Shown here piece by piece: positions 25,412 to 33,409 of a DNA stretch of 34,663 bases. The DNA is from AWTP1-13 sp035258605 (GTDB lineage Bacteria > Pseudomonadota > Alphaproteobacteria > Rhizobiales > Hyphomicrobiaceae), in assembly GCA_035258605.1 (NCBI GenBank), contig DATFXD010000186.1, positions 1-34,663 on the forward strand, given 5' to 3'. How positions within the stretch are numbered: the stretch's first letter is position 1; every line of letters starts with the position of its first letter. The notes beneath the pieces were generated by a model. It did no database searches, was not told where the DNA came from, and saw only the letters and a program-made list of their open reading frames with translations. The translations under genes and the position numbers were made by a program.

Positions 25412-26074
25412 ATGCTAGGGCTTTCCAAGGAGATGCTTCAGCAACTGATCGCAACGCACGGCTATTGGACCGTTGCGCTCATCGTCGGCCTGGAGAGCAT
25501 GGGCATTCCCCTGCCCGGCGAAACCGTGCTGGTCTTGGCTGGGATCTACGCCGCTGTCGATCCAGCGCTCAACATCTGGCTCGTGATCCTGGCGGCGGCG
25601 ATCGGCTCAATCATCGGCGACAATATCGGATACTGGATCGGCTACCGCTACGCCTACGCGGCCGTGCTGCGCTACGGACGCCACTTGGGCCTGTCGGAAC
25701 CGCGCATCAAGGTCGGGCAATACCTGTTTCGCAAGCACGGCGGCAAGGTGGTGTTCTTCGGCCGGTTCGTGGCGCTGTTGCGCATCCTGGCGGCGTTTTT
25801 GGCCGGCGTGAATCGAATGCCGTGGCGGGATTTTCTGATCGCCAACGCCGCGGGTGCGTTTTTGTGGGCCGGCGTTTTCGGCCTCGGCGCCTACCACTTT
25901 GGCAAGCTCCTTTTCGAGCTCCATGCCGCGTTGGCAACGGCCATGTTCGTGGTGGCCCTGACTGCGTTCTTCGGTGCCGGCTACTTGATCGTTCGCTATG
26001 AACGGCGGTTGATCGAGACCGCCGAGCAGGCCATGCCCGGTCCGCTGCAGGCACCGGCACCGATACGCGGCTAA
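25412..26074 (+). CDS. DedA family inner-membrane protein
   Basis: About 220 aa with the DedA (VTT/SNARE-associated) domain. Markers are GYWTVALIVGLESMGIPLPGETVLVLAG (re-entrant loop with the conserved Pro-Gly-Glu), GSIIGDNIGYWIGYRYAY, GGKVVFFGRFVALLRILAAFLAGVNRMPWRDF and a Gly-rich final helix pair. The family moves or flips phospholipid carriers such as undecaprenyl phosphate or phosphatidylethanolamine across the inner membrane. The acidic residue E in PLPGE and the arginines in FFGRF and LLR are the known essential sites. The ATG at 25412 has AAAGGGA about 10 bases upstream; ATG 25370 is possible but adds only a charged stretch. A long, hairpin-rich leader region precedes it. Confidence 0.93.
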   Translation: MLGLSKEMLQQLIATHGYWTVALIVGLESMGIPLPGETVLVLAGIYAAVDPALNIWLVILAAAIGSIIGDNIGYWIGYRYAYAAVLRYGRHLGLSEPRIKVGQYLFRKHGGKVVFFGRFVALLRILAAFLAGVNRMPWRDFLIANAAGAFLWAGVFGLGAYHFGKLLFELHAALATAMFVVALTAFFGAGYLIVRYERRLIETAEQAMPGPLQAPAPIRG

Positions 26075-26103
26075 GGATCTGCGCCCCCGGGGTCGCGGGA
26101 TCC
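26075..26103. terminator. Hairpin between convergent dedA and response-regulator genes
   Basis: GGATC and GCG pair with CGC and GATCC around a CCCCGGGG core, with one bulge and one mismatch. It starts directly after the dedA stop codon (26072-26074) and lies 21 bases from the stop of the convergent gene. There is no T-run on either strand, so termination would be weak or Rho-assisted. Confidence 0.35.
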
Positions 26104-26124
26104 GGCGGCAGCTGGGTCAGCGGA

Positions 26125-26493
26125 TTATTCGCTGGGCTCGGCCAGCAGGGCTTCGACGTTGGCCAGGAGCTCCGCCTCCCCGGTGGGCTTGGCCAACATC
26201 GGAACCGAAGCCCAAGCGCGCAACAGGTCGTGACTGTCCGAGCCGGTAAAGAACATAAAGGGCACGTGTTGCGAGCTGAGCGCAGCGCACACCGGCGCAC
26301 AATCCGAACTTCCGAGCTGTACGTCGAGGATCGCCGCCGACACGGTGCCATCGGCGGCGGCGGCCAACGCCGTGGCGAGGTCATGGGCGGTCACGACCTC
26401 AGCTCCAGCATCGGCGAGGGCTGCCGTGACGCCCAAGGCGATCAGCGGCTCGTCGTCAACTACAAGGATTGAGTGTCCCCCAAGGAGGCTCAT
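26125..26493 (-). CDS. Stand-alone response regulator receiver protein
   Basis: 122 aa, only a CheY-like receiver domain. The acidic pocket is D13, D14 and E15 in VVDDEPL, the phosphorylation site is D57 in AAILDVQLG, the switch threonine is T83 in FFTGSD and the conserved lysine is K102 in LAKP. The whole set is intact, so it should be phosphorylated by a histidine kinase. No output domain and no kinase is nearby. The type is that of small alphaproteobacterial receivers often paired with HWE-type kinases. ATG 26493 has GGGGA 5 bases upstream; ATGs at 26505 and 26523 give longer versions that add only non-conserved residues. A small membrane-protein candidate lies 127 bases upstream on the same strand. 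Confidence 0.9.
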   Translation of the reverse strand: MSLLGGHSILVVDDEPLIALGVTAALADAGAEVVTAHDLATALAAAADGTVSAAILDVQLGSSDCAPVCAALSSQHVPFMFFTGSDSHDLLRAWASVPMLAKPTGEAELLANVEALLAEPSE

Positions 26494-26620
26494 TGCAGTC
26501 CCCATGCTGCCATCACCGGCCATGAGGGTTACCGGCTAGAGCTTTGGGTTGGAATGGGGGAAAACCCTTGGAAGCAGCCGGCAGGAGCGTTGAGGGGCGG
26601 ATCGCCGCACGTGGCGCCGC

Positions 26621-26911
26621 TCAGGGTCGTGGGCCCCGCCGCCGGTCACGCGGTTCGTTGGCAAGGCCTCCCTTGGCCAAGCCGTCCTGCGCGCACGAGC
26701 GCCGGGCAGCGCTATTGGGGGCCGAGTTCGGCGCTCCAACCCACAGGCGCTCGAGCCAGACCCGCCAGCGGCGTCCCGGGATCGATGCCAACTTTTGCCA
26801 CCGACGCAAGCGTGGTCGCGGCTGCTCAAGGATAATCATGGCGAGCAGAATGCCGCCGCCCAGCAGCGTGATGCCGGCCATCAGGCCTAGAATGAAGCTT
26901 TGAGGGTCCAT
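26621..26911 (-). CDS. Hypothetical small membrane protein
   Basis: 96 aa, not recognised. It has one clear transmembrane helix near the N-terminus (FILGLMAGITLLGGGILLAMIIL), then a strongly basic segment (RPRLRRWQKL, RRWRVWLERLW) that would face the cytoplasm by the positive-inside rule, and a low-complexity tail. ATG 26911 follows AGGGGA very closely. The hydrophobic segment and basic flank look like real protein; the last ~40 residues do not. It is upstream of the receiver gene on the same strand. Confidence 0.4.
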   Translation of the reverse strand: MDPQSFILGLMAGITLLGGGILLAMIILEQPRPRLRRWQKLASIPGRRWRVWLERLWVGAPNSAPNSAARRSCAQDGLAKGGLANEPRDRRRGPRP

Positions 26912-27258
26912 GTCCCCTGTCGATCCGGCTTCTGCTGGGGGAGGGACCGTCAAATGGCGGTAAAGTCTGGCGGCGCCATCCCCGCCTCGGGGGAGACCTT
27001 GGTCGCGCTGGCCCTATTGCTCCGCTGCCGGTCGATGAGGTGGCATCCATTGGCAATCGGGCATCGGCAAGGAAGCGGCGATGCGGCCGGCTGGCGGCGC
27101 CCATGGCCCGCCGGCGGATATTGCGCTCGGCGCGGTGCGGCAGACCCCCTGCAAAATTGGTGTGGACGAGCGTCGCCTGTGCGCTTCGCCGCCATGCCGA
27201 GCTTTAGAATGGCCGCAGGTCGCCAGCGTCAGTTCGGGAAGCGTCAGTTCGAGACCGC
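26912..27258. other. Intergenic gap, 347 bases
   Basis: No credible gene. It contains a GC-rich hairpin (GGCGG 27093-27097 with CCGCC 27108-27112). A -10-like hexamer, TAGAAT at 27205-27210, is about 49 bases before the short ORF at 27259 but has no convincing -35 partner. Confidence 0.35.
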
Positions 27259-27387
27259 ATGCCAAATGGGGACGAAAATGGTTCTGAGCCCAGTCGATCG
27301 CCGGTTACGCGACGCGACCGGCTGATCGCCTTCCTGATCGTCTTGTTATTGGCTGGATGGCTGTGGTTGCTGTGGCTGATCCGATAG
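27259..27387 (+). CDS. Predicted 42-aa single-pass membrane miniprotein
   Basis: A polar, charged N-terminal half (NGDEN, RSPVTRRDR) is followed by one hydrophobic helix rich in Leu and Trp (LIAFLIVLLLAGWLWLLWLI) ending at R and the stop TAG. The arrangement (Arg-rich cytoplasmic side, Trp at the membrane face) is typical of bacterial miniproteins and not of chance translation of GC-rich DNA. The weak points are a poor ribosome site (GGAAG 15-19 bases before ATG 27259) and no recognised family. A -10-like TAGAAT is at 27205. An intrinsic terminator at 27652-27692 could end this transcript. Confidence 0.4.
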   Translation: MPNGDENGSEPSRSPVTRRDRLIAFLIVLLLAGWLWLLWLIR

Positions 27388-27541
27388 GTGGGACAAGGCC
27401 GGCCCGTCATCTCACGACCTTGAACTTGGCCAGGTGATGGCCTTGAGTTTGGCCGCTTCGTGGGCTGAGGATGCCCCAACCTCATCGCTTCAGGGCGATT
27501 ATCACCGCCACCAGAAAGCCCAAGAGCGGTCACGAGGGTGC

Positions 27542-27692
27542 TATTTTTCCCCCGGAAGCTTGCACTCAGCGCAAGGCGGAAACCTCAACGCTGCCAAAGC
27601 GCTGTGTGTGCTTCGGCTGGCATCTACCCCGCTACGGCCGAAGCGGAATGGCGAGGGGCGTCGACAAGCACAACCCGGCGTCCCTCGTTTTT
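27542..27692 (+). ncRNA. Candidate small RNA ending in an intrinsic terminator
   Basis: An extended -10-like TGCTATTTT (27539-27547) would start transcription near 27554. Downstream are a stem CTTGC/GCAAG near 27560-27575, a 9-11 bp stem at 27609-27645 (CTTCGGC with GCCGAAG, extended by TG/CG) whose 15-base loop holds ACCCC, and the terminator hairpin at 27652-27692. The tandem-hairpin-plus-terminator layout with a C-rich loop is that of many riboregulators. Alternatively it is the 3' UTR of the short ORF at 27259-27387. No known RNA family is recognised. Confidence 0.4.
27652..27692 (+). terminator. Strong Rho-independent terminator
   Basis: CGAGGGGCGTCG (27652-27663) pairs with CGGCGTCCCTCG (27676-27687): 12 bp with two G-U pairs around a 12-base loop, followed immediately by TTTTT (27688-27692). 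This is the clearest terminator of the window, and it follows no annotated large + strand gene. Confidence 0.8.
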
Positions 27693-27807
27693 CGTGCCAC
27701 CCAACAATCCCTAGTCGATTGCAGCCTCACGCCGGAGGAGCTGGCGCGGACGCGTGCGTGGTCTCGAGGCTGCTGCGGAGCTCGTGCGGAGCGACCGCGC
27801 GCACCCC

Positions 27808-30800
27808 TCATGGCGCGTCGAACAGGCGCCTTTGCCATGCGTCCGGCGGCTCGCCTGAGCCTGCCTTTGGCGCCTTGGCGGATTTGCGGACCAGCTGCGA
27901 CGATGCCATGGCTGACGCCGCAGCGCGTCCACCGGCGCCATCACCTACGACGACAAAAGGTGCCCAGTACGCCGGGTGCGCCTCTTGTGGGTCGCCGTGG
28001 TCGATCAGGATCAGCATCGCGCGTCGCAAGGCCTCGGCCCGGCCAACCTTGGGGTCGCGGGCCATTTCGCGGATGGCAACGGTAATGAGTTTGACGGTTG
28101 CATCCGAGTAGACCGCCCAGTGCGAGACCAATAGGGCCCGCGCCTGGGCGTAGATAAAGGCGCGTGCCAGCCCCGACAGAGCCTCGGCGTTGGTTGATGC
28201 TCCTGCGGCCGTGTTACAGGCCGATAGAATGACCCAGTCCGCATCAAGCTTGAGGCCCGCAATCTCGGATGCCGACAAATAGCCATCGTCGGCCTCCGTT
28301 GCTTGGGCCGGAGGCGTCAAGATCAGTCCCGGCTCCCGGGAGCCATCAAGCTCACCGGCAATGACCGCGTGGGTCGCGAAGTGCACGATGCGGTACAACC
28401 CCAATTCACCGCTGGCGCTCAGGCGCTTCACTTCGCCTTCCGTCGCCTGCGCTCCGAGCCGAATGTCGCCGGCGCTCGCCTTCATGTCCCGGGCCACGGC
28501 ACACAATTCGTTGGCGGTTTCGGGGAGCGGTACCTGTTGCCTGAGATAGGCCACGTCGGCCAAGCCTGCCCACGGCTCAACGCGACCGACGCTGCCACGC
28601 ATGGCGGCCCGCGCCAACAGCGGGCGCTCGCGCGCCTCCGGGCAGCGCTGCTTTTCGGCTGCAAGCTTCGCAAGCGCTGGATCGCTGCCCTCGAGCAGCG
28701 GATTGCCAAAGCCGATCATCGACCTCGGCGCCGCGCTGGGCTTGCCGATGCGGCGCAGCGCCTTTAGCGAGGAGACCGCGGGCAAGATGGTGACGGCGTG
28801 CGTACGCGCCAACCAGGCGGTGCTGCGGTGCTCGCCGGCCGCTGACGGGTCGGTCACCAGCACCTGGAACGGCAGTTGCGTCAGCGGACCCGATGGTACG
28901 ATCAGCAGGTGTTTGCCGTTGATAAGATCTTCGACCTCACCGAACAGCGTCGCATAAAGTCGGTGGGCGCGGGCGACATCGAACGGCAGCGGTTGGTCGG
29001 CAGCAGGCAGCTGGGCGAGCGGGATTGCGAGCGCGTCGGCACACCGTTCCGTTCCAACGCCATACCATGCCGTGGCATCGAGCCCGCAGCGCAGCGCCGC
29101 CACCTCGCGGGCCAGGCCCGCCGTGCCCAGGTCCGAGCGTACCGAGCGCACGGCCGACTTGGTGACGACCCACACGAACGTCTCCTCGGGTCGCCCCTTG
29201 CCCGATTTTTCCTTGGCGGTATCGAGAAACAGCACCAGCGCCTCTTCGTTGCCAAGCAGCGTCTGCACCTCTGCGACCGACACCGGTGCCGCACTGGCGA
29301 GCGCGGCGTAGTCGGCAAATTCAGTCGCAAGCCGCCGATCGATGCCCGTGAGGCGCGCGTCAATGGCGGCGAGGCGCGCGGCAAGCACGCGCTCCGCCTC
29401 GTCCTGCCGCCGCTCCGGCGGTTCAGCCTTGCTGGCGACCAGTAGCTTGTCCTTCGCCTGCCATTCGGCCACCAGGTCCTGCCGCTCGCGCACGACTTGG
29501 GCCAGCTGCGGCGAGCCCTTCGCCGACCGCGCCGCCATTTGCGTGAGCGAGGCGGCGGCCGCCGATCCTTGTACCCATTGTGCTGCCTCGAACGTCTCGG
29601 CGGCCACCCGTTCGGCAGGACCGAAGGCGGTGGCGCGGTGGCTCACCCGGACCAGCCCAAGAAATGGCCTCGCCGATCGCCGCGCCTCCCCGGCCATCGT
29701 CTCGCCTCGCCCGCCGGCGAGGCCGCGCTCGGCCCGACGTTTGATGATGTCGGCGCTGCGGCGCCAGTAGTCGGCGGCTGTCGCCCAATCACCTTGCAGG
29801 TAGGCGAGGTCGGCCAGATTGTTGAGCGCCTTGCCCACGTCAAGGTGTTCCGGGCCCAGTGCCGTCTCGAAAATGCCGAGGCTGCGCTTGAACAAGGGCT
29901 CTGCCTCGGCGTAGCGACCCTGATCTTTGTATAGCCGCGCCAGATTATGCAGGACGGCTCCCAGGTGGTGGTGCTCGGGTGGAAGTCGCTTCTCGAAGAT
30001 GTCGAGGCTGCGCAAGTACAAGCGCTCGGCTTCGGCATCGCGGCCCAGGTCGTGATAGAGCCCCGCCTGGTTGGTGAGCGCTGCGGCCACCTCCCGATGG
30101 TCGCTGCCGAACACCTTCTCGCGCAGGCTGACGCTACGTTCGAAGAGCGGTTCGGCTTCGGCGGTGCGGCCCTGCGCCACATAGATTTGGGCCAGGCTGT
30201 CGAGCGCGATGCTTACTCCGGCATCGTCGGGGTTGTCCCGCTGCGCCTCGATCTCGCGGATGGCGAGGCTGCGGCGGAACAGCGGCTCGGCCTCGCCATA
30301 GCGGCCCTGGGCAGAGTAAAGTTTGGCCAGACTGTCGAGGGCCGCGGCCACGTTGTTGTCCTGGCGGCCACGCGTTTTCTCGATGATGTCGAGGCTGCGC
30401 CGGAGCAAGGGCTCGGCTTCGGCATACCGATCCTGTGCCCAGTAGAGTTGGGCCAGGTCGTTCAGCGCCAGAGCCACATCGTTGCGGTCCGGGCCACGCA
30501 CGCTCATTGCTTCGATCTGCACCAACCGTTGCGCCAGCACCGTGGCCTCGGCGTATCTGCCCGCATCGCGCAGCCGCAGCATTTCGGGCCTGAGGCCGGC
30601 GCGCTTTGCTCGGATCGCCTGGGCGCGAGTGGCAAAGCCATCGGCCTCGGCGGTGCGGCCGTCAGCCCGGTAAAGCCGGGCCAGCTGGTCGAGAATCGGC
30701 GCCAGGTCCGGGTGCTCGGGTCCCAGAACCTTATCGCGGATGGCGAGGATCCGGCTAAACAGCCTTTGCGCCTCGTCGTGTCGCTGCTGCATCTCATACA

Positions 30801-32292
30801 AGCCGGCCAGATAGTTGAGCGCGCCGCTGAGTTCGAGGTCATCGCCCCCGCGTGCCGTCTCGAGAATGGCGACCATGCGCTTGCGCTGGACTTCGGCCTC
30901 GCCGTAGCGGTGCTCAACCTCGTAGATGCGTGCAAGATTATCGAGGGCCGGGGCCAGGTCCGGATGCTCGCTGCCAAGCCGCGCCTCGCTGATGGCCAAG
31001 CTGCGCAGGGCCAACGACTCGAGCTCGATGAAGGTACCCTGCTGCAAAAACAGCTCGATCAGTTTATTGAACGTCTGCGCCCAATTGGGCTCAAGTTTTG
31101 CGAGCCCCGCCTGGTGCACGTCGAGCAACCGCTCGACCACGGCAATGGCCTCGGCAGTATTACCGGCGTTGAGAAGCTTTTCGACGGCGACGGTGGCCGC
31201 GATCGCATCGGCCGGCTGGTGCCCGGGGGCGTTGTCACGGATTTCAAGGCTGCGCTTGAAAAGCGGTATCGCCTCGGCTCGCCGACCCTGGCGCTGATAG
31301 ACCCGGGCCAGGTCGGAAAGCGCTGCGCCGACCTCAGCATGGTCGGCCCCAAGCGCAGCTTCGCGGATCGCGAGCACGCGCTTGTAGAGCAATTCGGCGC
31401 CCGCCGGCCCTCGCAATTCTTGTTCCCGGGCAAGCCCTTGCAGTGCGGTGGCAACCTGCAGGGGATCCGGCCCGAAACTCTTTTCCTTGATGGCGATGAA
31501 CCGATTGAAGACGAGTTCCGCCTCTGCGCCGCGGCCCTGGGCCCAATAGAGCGAAGCGAGCTTGTAGAGCGTGGCACCGACGTCCGCATGGTCCAGTCCC
31601 AGTGCCTTTTCCCTGATCGCGAGCGCGCGCCGATACAAGGGCTCGGCGCGGCTAGCGGGGCCGAGGACGGCGAGCGAGTCAAGCGTCACCGCCAGATCGA
31701 GATGGTCCAGCCCCAGTGCTTTTTCCCTGATGGCGAGCACCCGCTCGTAGGCTTGGATGGCCTCGTCCTCTCGGTGGCCAACGCGATAGAGGGTCGCGAG
31801 CTTGTTGAGCGTGGTGGCCACTTCGGGGTGATCGGGACCCAATGCTTTCTCCAACACCGCGAGGGCACGCTGGTAGAACGGCTCAGCCTCGGCGTCGCGT
31901 TTTTGCTGGATGCGTACGCCGGCGAGCGCATTGAGGACCTTGGCGACCGAGGCGTGATCGGGATCCGCCTTTTCGAGGATTGCCAGGGCACGCTGGTAGA
32001 ACGGCTCGGCCTCTGCGGTTTGCCCCTGCACGTCGTGGAGCACCCCTAGTCCATAGTGCAATTTGGCCAAGCTAACATCATCGGGCGGGAAGCGCTGTTC
32101 GCCGAGCGCCAGCGCCTGTTCGGCAATCGGCATTGCCTCGCGGTACTTTCGCGCCGTGAAGAGCTGTGACGCTTGTTCGTGCAGGGCGTCGATCTCGGCG
32201 TCAGACTGCGCTGAAGCCGGGGCGCTCGGCATGGCCGCGACCATAACGAGACTGGATAAGCAAACGGCAAAAACGAAGCCCATGGCGCGCAT
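27808..32292 (-). CDS. Second secreted TPR-repeat protein with C-terminal CHAT protease domain
   Basis: 1494 aa from ATG 32292 (GAGGGG upstream). The open frame continues upstream but without protein-like composition. The signal peptide ends near ASA (residue 28) before QSDAEIDAL, the same mature start as in the paralogue at 8623-13005. A TPR array of ~42-residue units runs to ~1000, with one shortened repeat near LDSLAVLGPASRAEPLYRR and an irregular middle part (EAIAVVERLLDVHQAGLAK). The CHAT domain covers ~1150-1480, with H1308 in HFATHAVI and C1359 in LSACNTAAG, then GLARAFIYAQARALLVSHWAV. The C-terminus is DAWQRRLFDAP. The protein should be an exported cysteine-protease-like effector or scaffold. 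Substrate unknown. Its upstream neighbour on the same strand is a TrpF-like gene. Confidence 0.93.
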   Translation of the reverse strand: MRAMGFVFAVCLSSLVMVAAMPSAPASAQSDAEIDALHEQASQLFTARKYREAMPIAEQALALGEQRFPPDDVSLAKLHYGLGVLHDVQGQTAEAEPFYQRALAILEKADPDHASVAKVLNALAGVRIQQKRDAEAEPFYQRALAVLEKALGPDHPEVATTLNKLATLYRVGHREDEAIQAYERVLAIREKALGLDHLDLAVTLDSLAVLGPASRAEPLYRRALAIREKALGLDHADVGATLYKLASLYWAQGRGAEAELVFNRFIAIKEKSFGPDPLQVATALQGLAREQELRGPAGAELLYKRVLAIREAALGADHAEVGAALSDLARVYQRQGRRAEAIPLFKRSLEIRDNAPGHQPADAIAATVAVEKLLNAGNTAEAIAVVERLLDVHQAGLAKLEPNWAQTFNKLIELFLQQGTFIELESLALRSLAISEARLGSEHPDLAPALDNLARIYEVEHRYGEAEVQRKRMVAILETARGGDDLELSGALNYLAGLYEMQQRHDEAQRLFSRILAIRDKVLGPEHPDLAPILDQLARLYRADGRTAEADGFATRAQAIRAKRAGLRPEMLRLRDAGRYAEATVLAQRLVQIEAMSVRGPDRNDVALALNDLAQLYWAQDRYAEAEPLLRRSLDIIEKTRGRQDNNVAAALDSLAKLYSAQGRYGEAEPLFRRSLAIREIEAQRDNPDDAGVSIALDSLAQIYVAQGRTAEAEPLFERSVSLREKVFGSDHREVAAALTNQAGLYHDLGRDAEAERLYLRSLDIFEKRLPPEHHHLGAVLHNLARLYKDQGRYAEAEPLFKRSLGIFETALGPEHLDVGKALNNLADLAYLQGDWATAADYWRRSADIIKRRAERGLAGGRGETMAGEARRSARPFLGLVRVSHRATAFGPAERVAAETFEAAQWVQGSAAAASLTQMAARSAKGSPQLAQVVRERQDLVAEWQAKDKLLVASKAEPPERRQDEAERVLAARLAAIDARLTGIDRRLATEFADYAALASAAPVSVAEVQTLLGNEEALVLFLDTAKEKSGKGRPEETFVWVVTKSAVRSVRSDLGTAGLAREVAALRCGLDATAWYGVGTERCADALAIPLAQLPAADQPLPFDVARAHRLYATLFGEVEDLINGKHLLIVPSGPLTQLPFQVLVTDPSAAGEHRSTAWLARTHAVTILPAVSSLKALRRIGKPSAAPRSMIGFGNPLLEGSDPALAKLAAEKQRCPEARERPLLARAAMRGSVGRVEPWAGLADVAYLRQQVPLPETANELCAVARDMKASAGDIRLGAQATEGEVKRLSASGELGLYRIVHFATHAVIAGELDGSREPGLILTPPAQATEADDGYLSASEIAGLKLDADWVILSACNTAAGASTNAEALSGLARAFIYAQARALLVSHWAVYSDATVKLITVAIREMARDPKVGRAEALRRAMLILIDHGDPQEAHPAYWAPFVVVGDGAGGRAAASAMASSQLVRKSAKAPKAGSGEPPDAWQRRLFDAP

Positions 32293-32537
32293 CTCGGCAT
32301 CCCCTCTTGCTTTGAGCCGCACAAGGAAAGCCAGTTTAAGGGCTGCGCATGGCGGCGGCATGACCGCGCACGACGACCGGGAGGGGGCGCGGCAGCGGCA
32401 GTTGTGGTTCCGCGCCGAGACCGGTGCGGACGGAGGCCAGCGGGTCCGAGGCCCGAGCCTGGGTCCATGGTCCTGTTGGTGCCCGCCTGAACCGGAAAGC
32501 GTGCGCCTGGTCGCGCTGGAGCCGTCATCCGCCGGCG

Positions 32538-32564
32538 AAAAAAGCGATCTAGCCCGGGCGCTCT
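32538..32564 (-). terminator. Weak terminator candidate at the end of the TrpF-like gene
   Basis: On the - strand AGCG pairs with CGCT across the stop codon region (stem extendable with G-U pairs), followed by a run of T (six A at 32538-32543 on the + strand). The stem is short, but the T-run is among the longest in the GC-rich part of the window. Confidence 0.3.
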
Positions 32565-33244
32565 CGCGTTGCGGCGATAGCCACCTCGTGGAAACGACGC
32601 ACGCGCTTGAGATCTTTGCTATGCGTTCCGTGCCGATCCGTCTTGGTCTTTGAATCAACGCCCGCTGGTCCGACCGCCCGTATGGCGTCAGCCACATTGT
32701 CCGGGCCCAGGCCGCCGGCGAGGATCACCGGCACGCGCGCCGCCTCGACGATGCGACGGCTGATGGCCCAATCGTGCGTGACGCCCAGCGCGCCAATCTG
32801 CGAATCAGTCGGTCGATAGCTGTCGAGCAGCAGCACGTCAGCAATGCCCGCGTAGCTCTTGGCGATGGCAATGCTTTCCTCGCCATATACCGGTATGCTC
32901 CTCATGATCAGGCTCGTGGCCAACAGGCGTTTGAGCTCGGCCACTCGGGCGGGAGGCAGCAGATCGGGTGCTGCGCCTAAATGTACAATTGGAGCGTTCA
33001 ATCGCCGCGCCCAGTCGGCGATAAAGGCAACGTCGTCGCTTAGAAACAGTGCTGATAGCTTCGCTGGCGCTCCAATCCCTGCTGCAATACGGCCGGCGGT
33101 GGCGATCGGCTGCTCACGCGGAAAGCGCCCATCGCCAACAAGTACACCGATGTGATTGACACCGATGGCTGCAATGGCTTGGGCCTCAGCCGGCGTGGAG
33201 ACCTCGTAGATCTGGGTAAGCACGGGCGGACTTTGCACCTTCAA
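32549..33244 (-). CDS. TrpF-like (phosphoribosylanthranilate isomerase family) barrel protein
   Basis: 231 aa, a TIM-barrel of the PRAI family. Conserved features are AIAAIGVNHIGVLVG after strand 1, ADVLLLDSY with the family aspartate, a GALGVTHDW stretch in place of GGTGxxFDW, and the phosphate-binding LAGGLGPDNVADAI ending in PAGVDSKTKTD, where TrpF has GVDVSSGVE. The first strand reads VLTQIYEV instead of the KICG motif, so the catalytic cysteine of TrpF is missing. Tryptophan synthesis is therefore unlikely, and no other trp genes are near. It could be a sugar-phosphate isomerase or binding protein. The start is TTG 33244 or a GTG just after; no ATG is available in the N-terminal part. 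It lies 256 bases upstream of the second TPR-CHAT gene. Confidence 0.8.
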   Translation of the reverse strand: MKVQSPPVLTQIYEVSTPAEAQAIAAIGVNHIGVLVGDGRFPREQPIATAGRIAAGIGAPAKLSALFLSDDVAFIADWARRLNAPIVHLGAAPDLLPPARVAELKRLLATSLIMRSIPVYGEESIAIAKSYAGIADVLLLDSYRPTDSQIGALGVTHDWAISRRIVEAARVPVILAGGLGPDNVADAIRAVGPAGVDSKTKTDRHGTHSKDLKRVRRFHEVAIAATRERPG

Positions 33245-33409
33245 ATTGCTTGTTGATTTATGCGCGACCTTCGCCGTCGCGCTGGTCGACGTCGCGCATG
33301 CCGCGGCGCACCGATCATTCTAGGCGGAACAGTCAACTCCACCATGCGTTTTCCGCAAAACCAGTGAACCGCAGCGCAGTCCTGCGCCCCGGACAAATGG
33401 AGGCATGGC

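Larger units (their letters stand above)
27388..27807. other. Intergenic gap, 420 bases
   Basis: No convincing protein gene on either strand. It contains the small-RNA candidate and terminator at 27542-27692. The last ~115 bases before the TPR-CHAT stop show nothing notable. Confidence 0.4.

Noticed and set aside
29947..32049. Long + strand frame (700 codons) opposite the second TPR-CHAT gene
   Set aside because: Same reason: repeat shadow of the TPR array on the other strand.
33275..33297. Direct repeat CGTCGCGC spaced by 15 bases upstream of the SH3b gene
   Set aside because: Only two 8-mers of pure GC-type composition; easily chance in this DNA.
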